Source of the DNA: an uncultured Lachnospiraceae bacterium
GTDB lineage: Bacteria; Bacillota; Clostridia; Lachnospirales; Lachnospiraceae
NCBI GenBank assembly: GCA_910579865.1
Contig: CAJTXA010000016.1
Coordinates: forward strand, 1-64,000
Reading direction: 5' to 3'
Length of the DNA: 64,000 bases
In this document: positions 28,701 through 37,812 of the stretch, one piece after another
Layout: the number at the start of each line of letters is the position of its first letter
Numbering within the stretch: the stretch's first letter is position 1
The notes under the pieces: generated by a model
Told to the model about the DNA's origin: nothing
The model's input: the letters and a program-made list of their open reading frames with translations, nothing else
Database searches by the model: none
Position numbers and translations under genes: made by a program

Positions 28701-31700
28701 AAGCGAAAACGAACATGCAACTTCAGGAATCAATGGAAATGCAGGTTATTTAACTTTAGCAGCACCAGATAAAAGTGATTTCTCTGTTATTTTTGTCAAT
28801 AATACAAAAAATCAGAAAACTTTCCGAATTAAAACAGAAGATATGAAGGTACAAGCAAATACAGCCTTACATATTTGGACAACAGTATCTTCAACAGATT
28901 ATCTAAAGAATACATCTAATATAACACCTGTAAATGGTAGCTGGATTATAACGCTTCCAGCATATAGTATAGTGACTGCTACAACATTAGATGTAACAGT
29001 AAAAGATGCACCAGCAGAAGGAATTCATAATGAAGATCGAACTGTATTAGATACCGATGCAACAGGACGTAATTTAGATACTACAGATGAATTTTTATAT
29101 GCAGATAATTTTGATTATAAAGAAGAAAGTCCAATGGAACAATATCATGTCAATACAGGAACAACAAGCGTGCCATATCTAAAGGCAAGAGGAAATGAAC
29201 CTCGTTATCTGCTAGATACGCATGGAGCATGGATTGTAGAAGATGGACGCTTAAAACAGGAATTAGGAAGTAGCATTGCACAATGGAATGGTGGAGAACC
29301 TGCTACAATTGTAGGAGATTTCCGATGGATGGATTATACAGCAGAAGTGAACGTGCAAATACCAAATGCAGAAAGTGGTGTTTGGGCAGGACTGGGAATT
29401 CGTACACAGACTGGAATGAATTGGAACCAGAGTGGTTACACATTACGAATAGATGGTGCAGGGAATTGGGAATTGTACCGAGTTGGCAGTAAGATAGAAA
29501 GCGGAAGTGTAACCCCTTCAGAAGATGGAAGTTATCAACTAGCTTTAACTGGGCTTGGCGATATGATTATGGCTGTAATAGATAAAGAAGTAGTGGCAAC
29601 TTATCAAGATAGTAGTCCAATGCTTTCAGGTCGAGTAAAGTTTAGTTCTACTTGGAATCAAGTTTATTTTGATGATTTTGTAGTAAAGAAAGTAGCAGGA
29701 GGAATCCCATATGCTTTGTCTATGATAGATGGGCAGGATAAATCCGTTGTTTATACAGGAGATTGGACAATTAATAATCCAGGCGGAGGAAGTGCTGATA
29801 ATTGGTATCGTACAGTTTCAGAAGGACAAGCAGGAACTTCTTTTGAGTTTACAATTGATGGAGATGGATTTGCAGTTATAGGAGAGAATGATGCTTCTGT
29901 AAAATTAACAATTGAAGTAGATGGAATAGAAAAAGAAACAAATGTAGCTGTTACGGCGACACCAAAACGTTATGAATCTTATTTGATGTCAGGACTTGGA
30001 ATGGGTAAACATGATATCAAAATAACAGTTCTATCTGGTACATTAAAAATTGATGCACTTTATGCATTAGCAGAAAGAGAAGCAGCAGATGAAAATGCAA
30101 TTGTAAAAGTGTTGACGAAGTTTCCAGAGTTGACAACGATTTTAGCAGAAAAAGGAATGGAGAATCTACCAGAAAGTGTAGAAGTACTGACAGCAGGTGG
30201 AGCTACAAAAACGTTGCCAGTAAACTGGGAGAATGATACAGAGAAACTTTTGGAGCATTTATTTAAAGAAACAGCAATTATAGGAACACTAGAAGGAGGC
30301 GTTAATGCAGCAGGGTATCCAGTAAAAATTTCAGTTCCAGTGGAAGTGATTCCTTCTGGCACAGTCTATTTTATTGATACAGTAACAGGATTTTCCGATC
30401 AGAATCGTCCTTCTACAACAGAACCTTACGATCGAATTTCGGCATTATTGGGAGGTCAGTTATTAAATAAGGTTTATGATCAATTAAAGGAAGAAGGAAA
30501 TACTTGGGGACTAGTAGACAAAGATGCTGGAACAAAAGGTTATGATTCTACTACAGATAAGACAGCTACAGGTATCTATGGAGCCAACAATAAGAGTGGA
30601 GAGACATTGACCTATGCATTTACATTACCTGTTGGAGCATATACATTGTATTCCGAACATCGGGAATGGTGGAGTCAAAATCGTCCAATGTCAGCAAGTG
30701 TTACCGTAGATGGAAAGACATGGAATACAGGTACAATTTCATTAAGCGGCAGCAGTGGAGATCAGCTTCATACTTATGATTTTGTTGTAGAGAAAGAACA
30801 AGTTGTGACATATACGATAACAGCTACAGGAAGTCAGGCGCCTGTTATTAGCTGGCTTGCAGTTTGCAAGCAAGATCCAAAGGAATTACGTGAGCAGTTA
30901 AAAGCATTAATAGAAGAAACAAAGAAAAAACTTGCAGATGCACAGGCAGAGGGAATAGAGTATGCAAAAGTACCTCTTGTTTTGGGACAGTATACTGGCG
31001 CAGGAGCAGCTCCAAAAGATAATTTACAGGATTTAGATTTAGCAATGAAAAATGGAGAAGCACTAGTAACTGGAAATAGTATTGATGCAATTGCTTTACA
31101 GACAAGTATAAAAGAAATAGAAGATATTTTTAAGGCGCTTCGTGTATTGACAGAGTATACCAATATACCTGGAACGGTTGGTTCTGTAATCAATGCAGAT
31201 ACTGGACTAGCAATGCAGGCACATGGCGGTTCTGCAACAGTGATGAAAGAAGGAAATGGAGAAGGCTGTGTTGCTTTTGATTTAGATGGTGATGGAGAGA
31301 TTACCGAAGGGAAGATCGTTTATCTGTGGTATGGTGAAAATAAAACAAATAATACCAGACCAGTAGATGGTGTACGATGTTATGTTTCAACGGATCTTTA
31401 TAACTGGGTCGATCGGGGCAATGTATTATATCTGCAAAATGTAATTTTACCAATTGAAGAATCTCAAGATAAAGCAGTTACTTCTAAAACAGGAGCATCT
31501 GGCGTAGGAACTACAGAGTCATATTATGCAATGCAAGTCTCGAAAACCAATCTAGAGCAGTTAAAACAGTGGGGTAAATTAGAACATGCGCCAGAAGGTA
31601 TATCCGAAGAAGATTTTGGAAATGTAAAATTATTCCTTCGTGCATATGTAACAGAATTTGATAAAGCTCCAACTGGTTTGTTTGATACAAGCTGGACTGC

Positions 31701-34700
31701 AAAAACATATGATGAAACAGTAATTACTGCTTCTAGTTTTCTTTATCCAGATAGTCAGACACAAAGAACCATACAGACAACACCATTACAATTAGCATTT
31801 GAAGGAATGTATGGAGGATATTGCATTACAGAACGTCCAAAGATGGTTTATAATGAATTAACAAAGAAATTTATTATTGTATTCCATGCAGATGGACCAT
31901 TATATAACTCCAAAGATTTAAACACATGGGTAACAGGAGGATTAAATGGAAACTGTCCAGCAAGCAGATATAGTAGAGCAATGGTTGGTTTTGCAGAAAG
32001 TGATACTCCTTTTGGACCATTTAAAGTAGTCAATATTACTCGAATGAACTATGATCTTTCATTAAACGAAAATCGTTTAGGAGAGGCTAGAGATATGACC
32101 ATCTTTGTTGATCAGGGTGTAGACAGCAATCAGGATGGAGCAGATGATGCCTATGTAGTATATTCAAGTGAGATGAATGCGAAACTTTATGTATCTTTAT
32201 TAAACAAAGAATATACAGCACCTATTAAAGAAGGAGATCTTGCAGAACAGGGAACCCAAGCAGCTTATCGAATTGTAGCAGATAATAGCCGAGAAGCTCC
32301 AGCGATTATGAAATATGATGGTTGGTATTATCTTTTAACTAGTGGAACAGATGGCTGGAATAGTACAGAACATGTTTATTATCGTAGTCAAAGTATGTTT
32401 TCTGGATGGGAAAAAGTAGGAAATCCAGCTTATCAGGATACTGGAAAATGTTTTGATACACAGGTAACTTATATTTTGCCAGTAGACGCAGAAAGTGGAA
32501 AATTTATCTATATGGGAGATCGTTGGAATGGAAATAATCTTTCGGATAGTCGTACAATATGGCTACCAATCCAAGTAGGAGAAGACCATACCATTCGAGT
32601 ATTAGGAGAAAAGAATTGGACAGTTGATCGATTGGATGCATTAACTCCAGTTCAGATTTTAACCGAATTACCAGAGACCATTTATACCGATGGAAGTAAT
32701 CTTCCAAAAGTAATAAAAGTTATAAGAAATAAGGAAACAATAGATTCTGCTGTAGTATGGGATTTTGATCATGTGATCTTAGGAGAAGGCGGAATGATAA
32801 CGGGAACACTGACCGATTGTGATAATGCAATTATTACAGTTCATGCGTTTGTAGCTCCAAAAGGTTTGATTTATTTAGCAAATCCTTCTTCCGATCCAAT
32901 GAGTGAAGATTTTACAAAAATAGTAGAGTGGAATAAGGAGACTTTAAAAGGATCTGGGGACGGAGAATACAGTGAAGAAACAGGATTTGGTTATATTAAA
33001 ACTGCTGGAAGTGTTCGCAATAATAATACCGACCTCTATCAAAGTATGCGTTATGCAGCAGATGGAAATAGCATTACTTATCAGTTTAAGATGTTAGAAG
33101 GAAGTGAAGCAAAACAAAATAGAAGATACAAAGTATATCTAGGAATGTTTGATCCATCTAGTTGGTATGGGGATCATAAAGGAACCAGATATGCAGATAT
33201 TCTTATCAATGAACAGATAATAAAAGAAAAGTATGTTTATCAGAATAATACAAATGACACTTTGTGCTTCCGAGATATAACACCAGATGAAAATGGAATG
33301 TTAACCATAACAATTGCAAAAAATACACAAAGCACAAAGGATATTCAAGTAAGCTTTCTTATGATAGAATTGCAAAAGACAGATAAAACGGCATTGGAAC
33401 AGGCGGTTGCGGATGCAGAGAAGTTAAATGAAAAGAACTATACACAGGCAAGCTATCAAGCAATGAAGAAGGTACTAGAGGCTGCAAAACAAGTGTTAGC
33501 AGATGAAAATGCTTCTCAAGAGGAAGTCGATGCAATAAAACAACAACTAGATAAGGCAGTAGAAGCATTAGAGACTATTACGGAAGAAGTAGATAAGACA
33601 GCATTAGAACAAGTAATTGCCGAAGCAGAAAAGTTAGATAAGGAAATCTATACAGAAGCCAGTTATCAAACATTAGTGAAAGCATTAAATGAAGCAAAAG
33701 CTATACTAACAGATAAAACTGCAACACAAGTAGCAGTAGATAAAGCAATTGAAAATCTAAATAATGCAATAAAGGAGTTGGAGAAAAAACCAAATCAGCC
33801 AGAACAGCCAGATCAAGTAGACAAAATCATGCTTGAACAGATAATTGCAGAAGCAGAAAAATTAGACAAAGAAGTCTATACGGAAGCAAGTTATCAAGCA
33901 GTGGCAGAGGCACTGAATACAGCAAAAACAGTACTAGCAGATCAAACTGCAACACAAGCAGCAGTGGATAAAGCAAAAGAAGATCTAGAAAATGCGATAA
34001 AAGCGCTAAAGAAAAAGCCAAATCAGCCGAATCAACCAGATCAGGTAGATAAAACTGCATTAGAACAAGTAATTGCCAAAGCGGAAAAACTAGACAAAGA
34101 AATTTACACAGAAGCAAGTTACCAAACAGTAATAAAAGCATTAAATGCAGCAAAAGCTGTATTGGCAGATGAAACTGCAAAGCAGACAGAAATTGATCAA
34201 GTGATCAAAGATCTAAATGATGCGATAAAGGCTTTAAAAAAGAAACCAGTTTCTCCAGACAGACCAAATCGTCCAGACACAGATGATGACGAGGATGATT
34301 CAGATGAGGATGATTCTTTCAATAATGTAGAAAAACCAACAGAGTCTGTTAGTGGAATCAGCAATGTAGAAGCAGTTGTTACTCCAAATGGAGAGGCAAA
34401 TGTTACTATAAATGCCAATAATTTAAGTCAAGCGATTTTGGCAGCAAAAAACAATGCTTTGCAAAAAGGAGTAAATGTAGGCAATATTTCAATTATAATC
34501 AATGTTACAACAAAAAATAATGCAAATGTAAATAAGATTAATGTTAATTTACCAAAGATAGTACAAAATCAGGTAGTAGAAAATAAAATTAGTAATCTTA
34601 CTATTATAGTCGATCAGCCAGATATTTCGATTGGATTAAATTTAGAAGCGGTAACAGAGATTAGAAGACAAGCAAATGGAGATGTCAACTTAATAGCAAC

Positions 34701-35940
34701 TCGACTTAACACACCAGTTATGACAGAGGAAACCAAAGCTATTATAGGAGAACGTCCAGTCTTTGATATTCAAATAACCTATAACAATCATACAAAAAAC
34801 ATAACTAGTTTTGCTTCTGGTCATGTAAGCATAGCAATTCCATATACGAGAAAGAAAGAGGAAAAAGCAGGTGGAATCTATGCAATTTATGTAAATGAAC
34901 AAGGAAAAGGAAGCTATATTTTAGGTTCTAGCTATGATCCAAATACTAGGATGCTGCGCTTTGCAACGAATCATTTCTCTGTATATGGAATTGGGTATCA
35001 AACCCCAGTAACCTATCAAGATTTAAAGAATCATTGGGCGAAAGATGACTTAGAATTTGCTCTTACAAGAGGATTGCTGTTAGAAACCGAAGAAAATATT
35101 GCAAGTCCAAATGCAGCAATAACAAGAGGAGCACTAGTAACAGCGCTTGGAAATCTTTCTGCTATCAATCCAAAGGATTATACAAAAACACCATTTACGG
35201 ATGTCAGTGCAGAAAGTAGTGAAGCTCCATATATAGCATGGGCTTACGAGAAAGGAATTTTAAGTAATATAAATACTATATCTGGTCAAAAATTTGCTCC
35301 TGCTCAAGCAGTCACACGCCAAGAACTGGCTGTTTTACTTGCTAATTATGCAAAAGCGACTGGGTTTACACTTCCAGAAGTTCGTGAAAAAGTGATATTT
35401 ACAGATAATGCTGCAATAAGTAACTGGGCAAAACAAGCAGTAGAAACACTACAGATAGCTGGTGTGCTTAATGGAAAGAGTCAAAATCGTTTTACACCAT
35501 TAGAAGCAGCTACTAGAGCAGAATTTGCTTCCACATTACGACGCTATATTGAACTTTCTATAGATACTGCAACTGCTCAAGGCTGGACAAGAAATGCAAC
35601 CGGACATTGGATGTACTATAAGGAAGGGAAAAAGCAGATTGGCTGGCAGATGATCAATGGTACCTATTATTTCTTTAATTCAGATGGAGTGATGCATGAA
35701 GGTTGGAAACAGAATACACAGACACAAAATTGGTATTACTGGACAAACGAAGGAATTGCAAGTGGTTGGAGAAATATAGGAGGAAAATGGTATTATTTTG
35801 GAAAAGATCATATTATGTATCAAGATGGCTTTAAAGAAATTGAAGGAAAGACCTATTATTTTTATAAAGATGGAGCAATGGCAGCCAATACAAAAATTGA
35901 TCAAATAGAAGTAGATGAAAATGGAGTAGTAAAAGAATAG
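25708..35940 (+). CDS. Giant cell-surface glycosidase with GH59-like and GH43_24-like domains
   Basis: The 3,410 residues run in this order. Signal peptide (1-28); carbohydrate-binding-like domain (about 145-315); LamG-like (340-540); FIVAR helix bundle (550-612); GH59-like barrel (616-1100) with NPDKNE (about 780) and WYSEG (about 874) as likely acid/base and nucleophile; GH59-type C-terminal lectin domain (1127-1331); further beta domains and an Ig-like domain. A second copy of the first binding domain is at 1552-1717, followed by GH43 subfamily 24-like exo-beta-1,3-galactanase (about 1830-2310; ERPKMVYN, REAPAIMKYDGWYYLLTSGT). Then come malectin-like (2399-2557), four FIVAR repeats (2560-2845), an Asp-rich linker, three SLH repeats (3102-3285) and choline-binding-type repeats (3290-3400). 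It probably attacks beta-galactan or arabinogalactan outside the cell. Confidence 0.8.
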   Translation: MHRIRKRMFSLITAVSVLLTYPTVPLAAYGGISEQFKVKQGLEELETQKADVEDKESKNGGVLLNEQDLSSAASGSAATINKLPSSVKQATTHIATYVNRIPKVDGVTWNSSVTENMFQTPFETVEAEDINGNSYMVEVVPENLVYFIDSYNFDAGTTSAPYDAVKELVGDTLLNEVYDQKKTDDNTWGFIGEASGKGLSNDTEKANKNISGLYGKTNTSGVEISYAFLLPAGKYTITTAHYEWWGSQNRSMDLSLTTSSGTNKYATLPKQNEKQTQKKSYTFEVMTEQVVTFTATSTGEKAPAISWLAVVQDEDYSNVKAPERPVDQLPSGYDQPLEDHDGLELAEGAVSSLMTGYDTMIDVNIQWNNENKYHATVKDAANLFQKNEFTVLLDIKQNAPSGDTSKMDQRVALTIGNASNSLHLLTWSGKFGYGGHNSGVSSHLVDMAEITKGGWNALAMTYEEKNGGNGSVVIYVNGKKSAEVLDIGFKLSEMNDVSAMIARTFGTNYLQEGRYDNLVVFDRLLDESTLCAETAWRKWDKENPPLVNTALLEDAVKKAEALIAAQITSAGLESALKTAKDLLSRSDLTADNQKEIDAAVEQLNQEYEKLNPTDILIRGASVDAANLKKNGLTYKGFGMLNGNSTSNLLLDYKAEHPTEYWDMMEYLFGGEYPLFTHIKMEMGNDGNNSTGAEACTMRYPDESADASRSPGFVMAADAKKINPNVKISILRWELPKWVADAGFNEKKQTGWDAFYLWYKETIFDAYEKYGYIVDFINPDKNETGNPDKDFIKWFAKQIEQEKNFPSYMNKEAQDAYHNIRIIASDENKGLKIVPYMREDAELYDAVDIIGFHYRTSATDDYVRMADVDNKEVWYSEGCATFGYSELQETKRTEYGYENIGGYQSPLALMDSFITAFCSSRRTHYIFQPAIGSFYEGIQYGHKELLSARDPWSGYIHYDPALHMLEHFAKFAKLGWENEDNTDGIWMAVSQASKESFAGSENEHATSGINGNAGYLTLAAPDKSDFSVIFVNNTKNQKTFRIKTEDMKVQANTALHIWTTVSSTDYLKNTSNITPVNGSWIITLPAYSIVTATTLDVTVKDAPAEGIHNEDRTVLDTDATGRNLDTTDEFLYADNFDYKEESPMEQYHVNTGTTSVPYLKARGNEPRYLLDTHGAWIVEDGRLKQELGSSIAQWNGGEPATIVGDFRWMDYTAEVNVQIPNAESGVWAGLGIRTQTGMNWNQSGYTLRIDGAGNWELYRVGSKIESGSVTPSEDGSYQLALTGLGDMIMAVIDKEVVATYQDSSPMLSGRVKFSSTWNQVYFDDFVVKKVAGGIPYALSMIDGQDKSVVYTGDWTINNPGGGSADNWYRTVSEGQAGTSFEFTIDGDGFAVIGENDASVKLTIEVDGIEKETNVAVTATPKRYESYLMSGLGMGKHDIKITVLSGTLKIDALYALAEREAADENAIVKVLTKFPELTTILAEKGMENLPESVEVLTAGGATKTLPVNWENDTEKLLEHLFKETAIIGTLEGGVNAAGYPVKISVPVEVIPSGTVYFIDTVTGFSDQNRPSTTEPYDRISALLGGQLLNKVYDQLKEEGNTWGLVDKDAGTKGYDSTTDKTATGIYGANNKSGETLTYAFTLPVGAYTLYSEHREWWSQNRPMSASVTVDGKTWNTGTISLSGSSGDQLHTYDFVVEKEQVVTYTITATGSQAPVISWLAVCKQDPKELREQLKALIEETKKKLADAQAEGIEYAKVPLVLGQYTGAGAAPKDNLQDLDLAMKNGEALVTGNSIDAIALQTSIKEIEDIFKALRVLTEYTNIPGTVGSVINADTGLAMQAHGGSATVMKEGNGEGCVAFDLDGDGEITEGKIVYLWYGENKTNNTRPVDGVRCYVSTDLYNWVDRGNVLYLQNVILPIEESQDKAVTSKTGASGVGTTESYYAMQVSKTNLEQLKQWGKLEHAPEGISEEDFGNVKLFLRAYVTEFDKAPTGLFDTSWTAKTYDETVITASSFLYPDSQTQRTIQTTPLQLAFEGMYGGYCITERPKMVYNELTKKFIIVFHADGPLYNSKDLNTWVTGGLNGNCPASRYSRAMVGFAESDTPFGPFKVVNITRMNYDLSLNENRLGEARDMTIFVDQGVDSNQDGADDAYVVYSSEMNAKLYVSLLNKEYTAPIKEGDLAEQGTQAAYRIVADNSREAPAIMKYDGWYYLLTSGTDGWNSTEHVYYRSQSMFSGWEKVGNPAYQDTGKCFDTQVTYILPVDAESGKFIYMGDRWNGNNLSDSRTIWLPIQVGEDHTIRVLGEKNWTVDRLDALTPVQILTELPETIYTDGSNLPKVIKVIRNKETIDSAVVWDFDHVILGEGGMITGTLTDCDNAIITVHAFVAPKGLIYLANPSSDPMSEDFTKIVEWNKETLKGSGDGEYSEETGFGYIKTAGSVRNNNTDLYQSMRYAADGNSITYQFKMLEGSEAKQNRRYKVYLGMFDPSSWYGDHKGTRYADILINEQIIKEKYVYQNNTNDTLCFRDITPDENGMLTITIAKNTQSTKDIQVSFLMIELQKTDKTALEQAVADAEKLNEKNYTQASYQAMKKVLEAAKQVLADENASQEEVDAIKQQLDKAVEALETITEEVDKTALEQVIAEAEKLDKEIYTEASYQTLVKALNEAKAILTDKTATQVAVDKAIENLNNAIKELEKKPNQPEQPDQVDKIMLEQIIAEAEKLDKEVYTEASYQAVAEALNTAKTVLADQTATQAAVDKAKEDLENAIKALKKKPNQPNQPDQVDKTALEQVIAKAEKLDKEIYTEASYQTVIKALNAAKAVLADETAKQTEIDQVIKDLNDAIKALKKKPVSPDRPNRPDTDDDEDDSDEDDSFNNVEKPTESVSGISNVEAVVTPNGEANVTINANNLSQAILAAKNNALQKGVNVGNISIIINVTTKNNANVNKINVNLPKIVQNQVVENKISNLTIIVDQPDISIGLNLEAVTEIRRQANGDVNLIATRLNTPVMTEETKAIIGERPVFDIQITYNNHTKNITSFASGHVSIAIPYTRKKEEKAGGIYAIYVNEQGKGSYILGSSYDPNTRMLRFATNHFSVYGIGYQTPVTYQDLKNHWAKDDLEFALTRGLLLETEENIASPNAAITRGALVTALGNLSAINPKDYTKTPFTDVSAESSEAPYIAWAYEKGILSNINTISGQKFAPAQAVTRQELAVLLANYAKATGFTLPEVREKVIFTDNAAISNWAKQAVETLQIAGVLNGKSQNRFTPLEAATRAEFASTLRRYIELSIDTATAQGWTRNATGHWMYYKEGKKQIGWQMINGTYYFFNSDGVMHEGWKQNTQTQNWYYWTNEGIASGWRNIGGKWYYFGKDHIMYQDGFKEIEGKTYYFYKDGAMAANTKIDQIEVDENGVVKE
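33387..34240 (+). repeat. Four tandem FIVAR repeats inside the giant protein gene
   Basis: Four units of about 70-76 codons start with variants of DKTALEQVIAEAEKLDKE, YTEASYQ and LADxTATQ, and three end in a KKP/PNQP linker. They are most similar in units 2-4, which suggests recent duplication and possible copy-number change. FIVAR modules act as spacers or glycan-binding helices in Gram-positive surface enzymes. Confidence 0.8.
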
Positions 35941-35958
35941 TTTTAATAAATTCTAAAA

Positions 35959-35999
35959 AATCGGCAGATAAAAAGAAATTTTATCTGTCGGTTTTTTTA
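35959..35999 (+). terminator. Intrinsic terminator of the giant protein gene
   Basis: CAGATAAAA pairs with TTTTATCTG, extended by G-C and G-U pairs, and TTTTTTT follows. The rest of the gap to 36219 is very AT-rich and holds the next promoter. Confidence 0.85.
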
Positions 36000-36146
36000 T
36001 TTAAAATAGAATTTTAAATTAAAAAATTAATTAATTTATAAAATAAATTAAGTCCAAATATTCCAATAATCTTATACATAATTCATAAAAATAATAATAA
36101 AATTAAATAAAAAATAGAGAAAATATTGTTTATATTAAATTTTTCT

Positions 36147-36187
36147 TGCATTTCTCTAAAAAAGTGGTAAACTTAATTTAAGTTAAA
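36147..36187 (+). promoter_or_regulatory. Promoter and possible operator of the sugar-import operon
   Basis: TTGCAT (36147-36152), a 16-nt spacer and TAAACT (36169-36174). Directly after lies AACTTAATTTAAGTT, a palindrome that includes the AGTTAAA half-site (36181-36187) also seen upstream of the GH36 gene, in a position where a bound repressor would block initiation. Confidence 0.45.
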
Positions 36188-36219
36188 AATAAATAAAATT
36201 ATTAAATGGAGGTAAAATT

Positions 36220-37638
36220 ATGAAACTTAAGAAAATGGTAAGTGTTGGGTTAGTAGCAGTTATGGCATTGCAATTAGCTGGATGTGGGAAAGAAGGAAAT
36301 ACAAATCCAACTCCAAGTAATTCTAGTAATACCAATAATACACAAGGCACTTCTTTAACTATTCCAACAATTGATGCAATTAAACTTAGAACAGAGCCAA
36401 ATGGGGAAGGAGATTATACAGACTTAACAGCAAGTATTAAAGTTTTAACGAACCGTACAGATATTGTAGATACAAAATGTAAAGAGTATGCAGATGCATT
36501 TATGAGCTTATATCCAAATATTAAGGTAGAGTATGAAGGAATTACCGATTATGAACAATCGTTACAACTTCGTCTTACAACTGGAGACTGGGGAGATGTT
36601 TGCTTTATTCCTACTTCAGTAAGTAAGATGGATTTATCAAAGTATTTTACTTGTTTTGGAGATTTTAGTACATTAGATCCAATCTATAATTTCTGTACAG
36701 AGAAAAGCTTTGAAGGAAAAGTATATGGAATTGCAAACGGTGGTACTGCTGGGGGGGTATTATACAATTCAAAAGTCTGGGAAGCAGCAGGAATTACAGA
36801 ACTTCCAAAGACACCAGATGAATTTTTAGAGGATCTTCAACTAATTAAAGACAATACAGACGCTATTCCACTTTATACCAACTTTGCAGCAGGTTGGCCA
36901 ATGGGAGCTTGGGATGCTTATACTGACATAGTATGTACCGGAGATCCAGATTTTAAAAATAAGATGCCTCATATGCAAGATCCATTTGCAAAAAGAGAGG
37001 ATATGACAGGACCATATGCAGTTTATTATACCATGTATGAATCCGTTGCCCGTAAATTAGTAGAAGAAGATCCAGCAAGTACTGATTGGGAGTCTTCAAA
37101 AGGTATGATTAATAAAGGAGAAATTGCTACTATGGTATTAGGTTCTTGGGCGGTTCAGCAGTGCAAAGACGCAGGAGATACCCCAGATGATGTAAAGTAT
37201 ATGCCATTCCCAATTTCAGTTGATGGAAAACAGTATGCAAGTGCAGGGGGAAATTATGGTTTTGGAATTAACTGCAAAGCAACAACAGAAAATCAAATTG
37301 CAGCAATGGTATATGTAAAATGGCTTATTGAAGAATCAACCATTTATGAAGATGAAGGAAGTATTCCTGCAAGAAAAGATAGAGAACTACCAGATGTATT
37401 AGCTGGTTTTGCAGGTGTAGAACTTTTATCTAATAATCCAGCAAAAGAAGGAGAAGAGGATTTATTTGATAATGTAAATATAGAAAGCGAAGTTGGAATT
37501 AATAATGATGACTATCCAGACTGTGAGATTTTGGAGGCAGCTCTTTTTGGAAGCCGAACATTAGAGGATATTATGGCTGAGTGGAATCAAAAGTGGTCTT
37601 CTGCACAGCAATCACTTGGAGTAGAAATAACACAATAA
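36220..37638 (+). CDS. Sugar ABC transporter solute-binding lipoprotein
   Basis: The 472 residues start with a lipoprotein signal peptide ending LAGC (Cys22), then a Ser/Asn/Thr-rich linker and an extracellular solute-binding domain of the sugar cluster (IKVLTNRTDIVDTKCKEYAD, VYGIANGGTAGGVLYNSKVW). The protein is tethered to the outer face of the membrane and passes oligosaccharides to the permeases encoded downstream. In context the ligand is probably (galacto)mannooligosaccharide; a beta-galactan product from the giant enzyme is the alternative. A weak hairpin between this gene and the permeases would give more binding protein than permease. Confidence 0.85.
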   Translation: MKLKKMVSVGLVAVMALQLAGCGKEGNTNPTPSNSSNTNNTQGTSLTIPTIDAIKLRTEPNGEGDYTDLTASIKVLTNRTDIVDTKCKEYADAFMSLYPNIKVEYEGITDYEQSLQLRLTTGDWGDVCFIPTSVSKMDLSKYFTCFGDFSTLDPIYNFCTEKSFEGKVYGIANGGTAGGVLYNSKVWEAAGITELPKTPDEFLEDLQLIKDNTDAIPLYTNFAAGWPMGAWDAYTDIVCTGDPDFKNKMPHMQDPFAKREDMTGPYAVYYTMYESVARKLVEEDPASTDWESSKGMINKGEIATMVLGSWAVQQCKDAGDTPDDVKYMPFPISVDGKQYASAGGNYGFGINCKATTENQIAAMVYVKWLIEESTIYEDEGSIPARKDRELPDVLAGFAGVELLSNNPAKEGEEDLFDNVNIESEVGINNDDYPDCEILEAALFGSRTLEDIMAEWNQKWSSAQQSLGVEITQ

Positions 37639-37662
37639 GCAAAAGTACCAATAGAAAAAACA

Positions 37663-37712
37663 CCATAAAAAAAAGAAAAAAAAATAAAACACATTTTTTA
37701 TGGCGTAAGGCA
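37663..37712 (+). terminator. AT-rich hairpin between binding protein and permease genes
   Basis: CCATAAAAAA pairs with TTTTTTATGG across an A-rich loop; no long U tract follows. It probably acts as a partial terminator or an mRNA stabiliser of the binding-protein message. Confidence 0.45.
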
Positions 37713-37812
37713 GAGATTGTGTCTGTATGTTGTTTGACGCAACTCTCAGATTTTATCTAACATATTGATTTCATATGTTGATACAAAGGCAGCGTAGAAA
37801 TGGAGGTTATTT

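Noticed and set aside
30060..30362. 100-codon minus-strand frame inside the giant gene
   Set aside because: Antisense shadow of a long coding region; Ser/Ala-rich as expected from the complementary codons.
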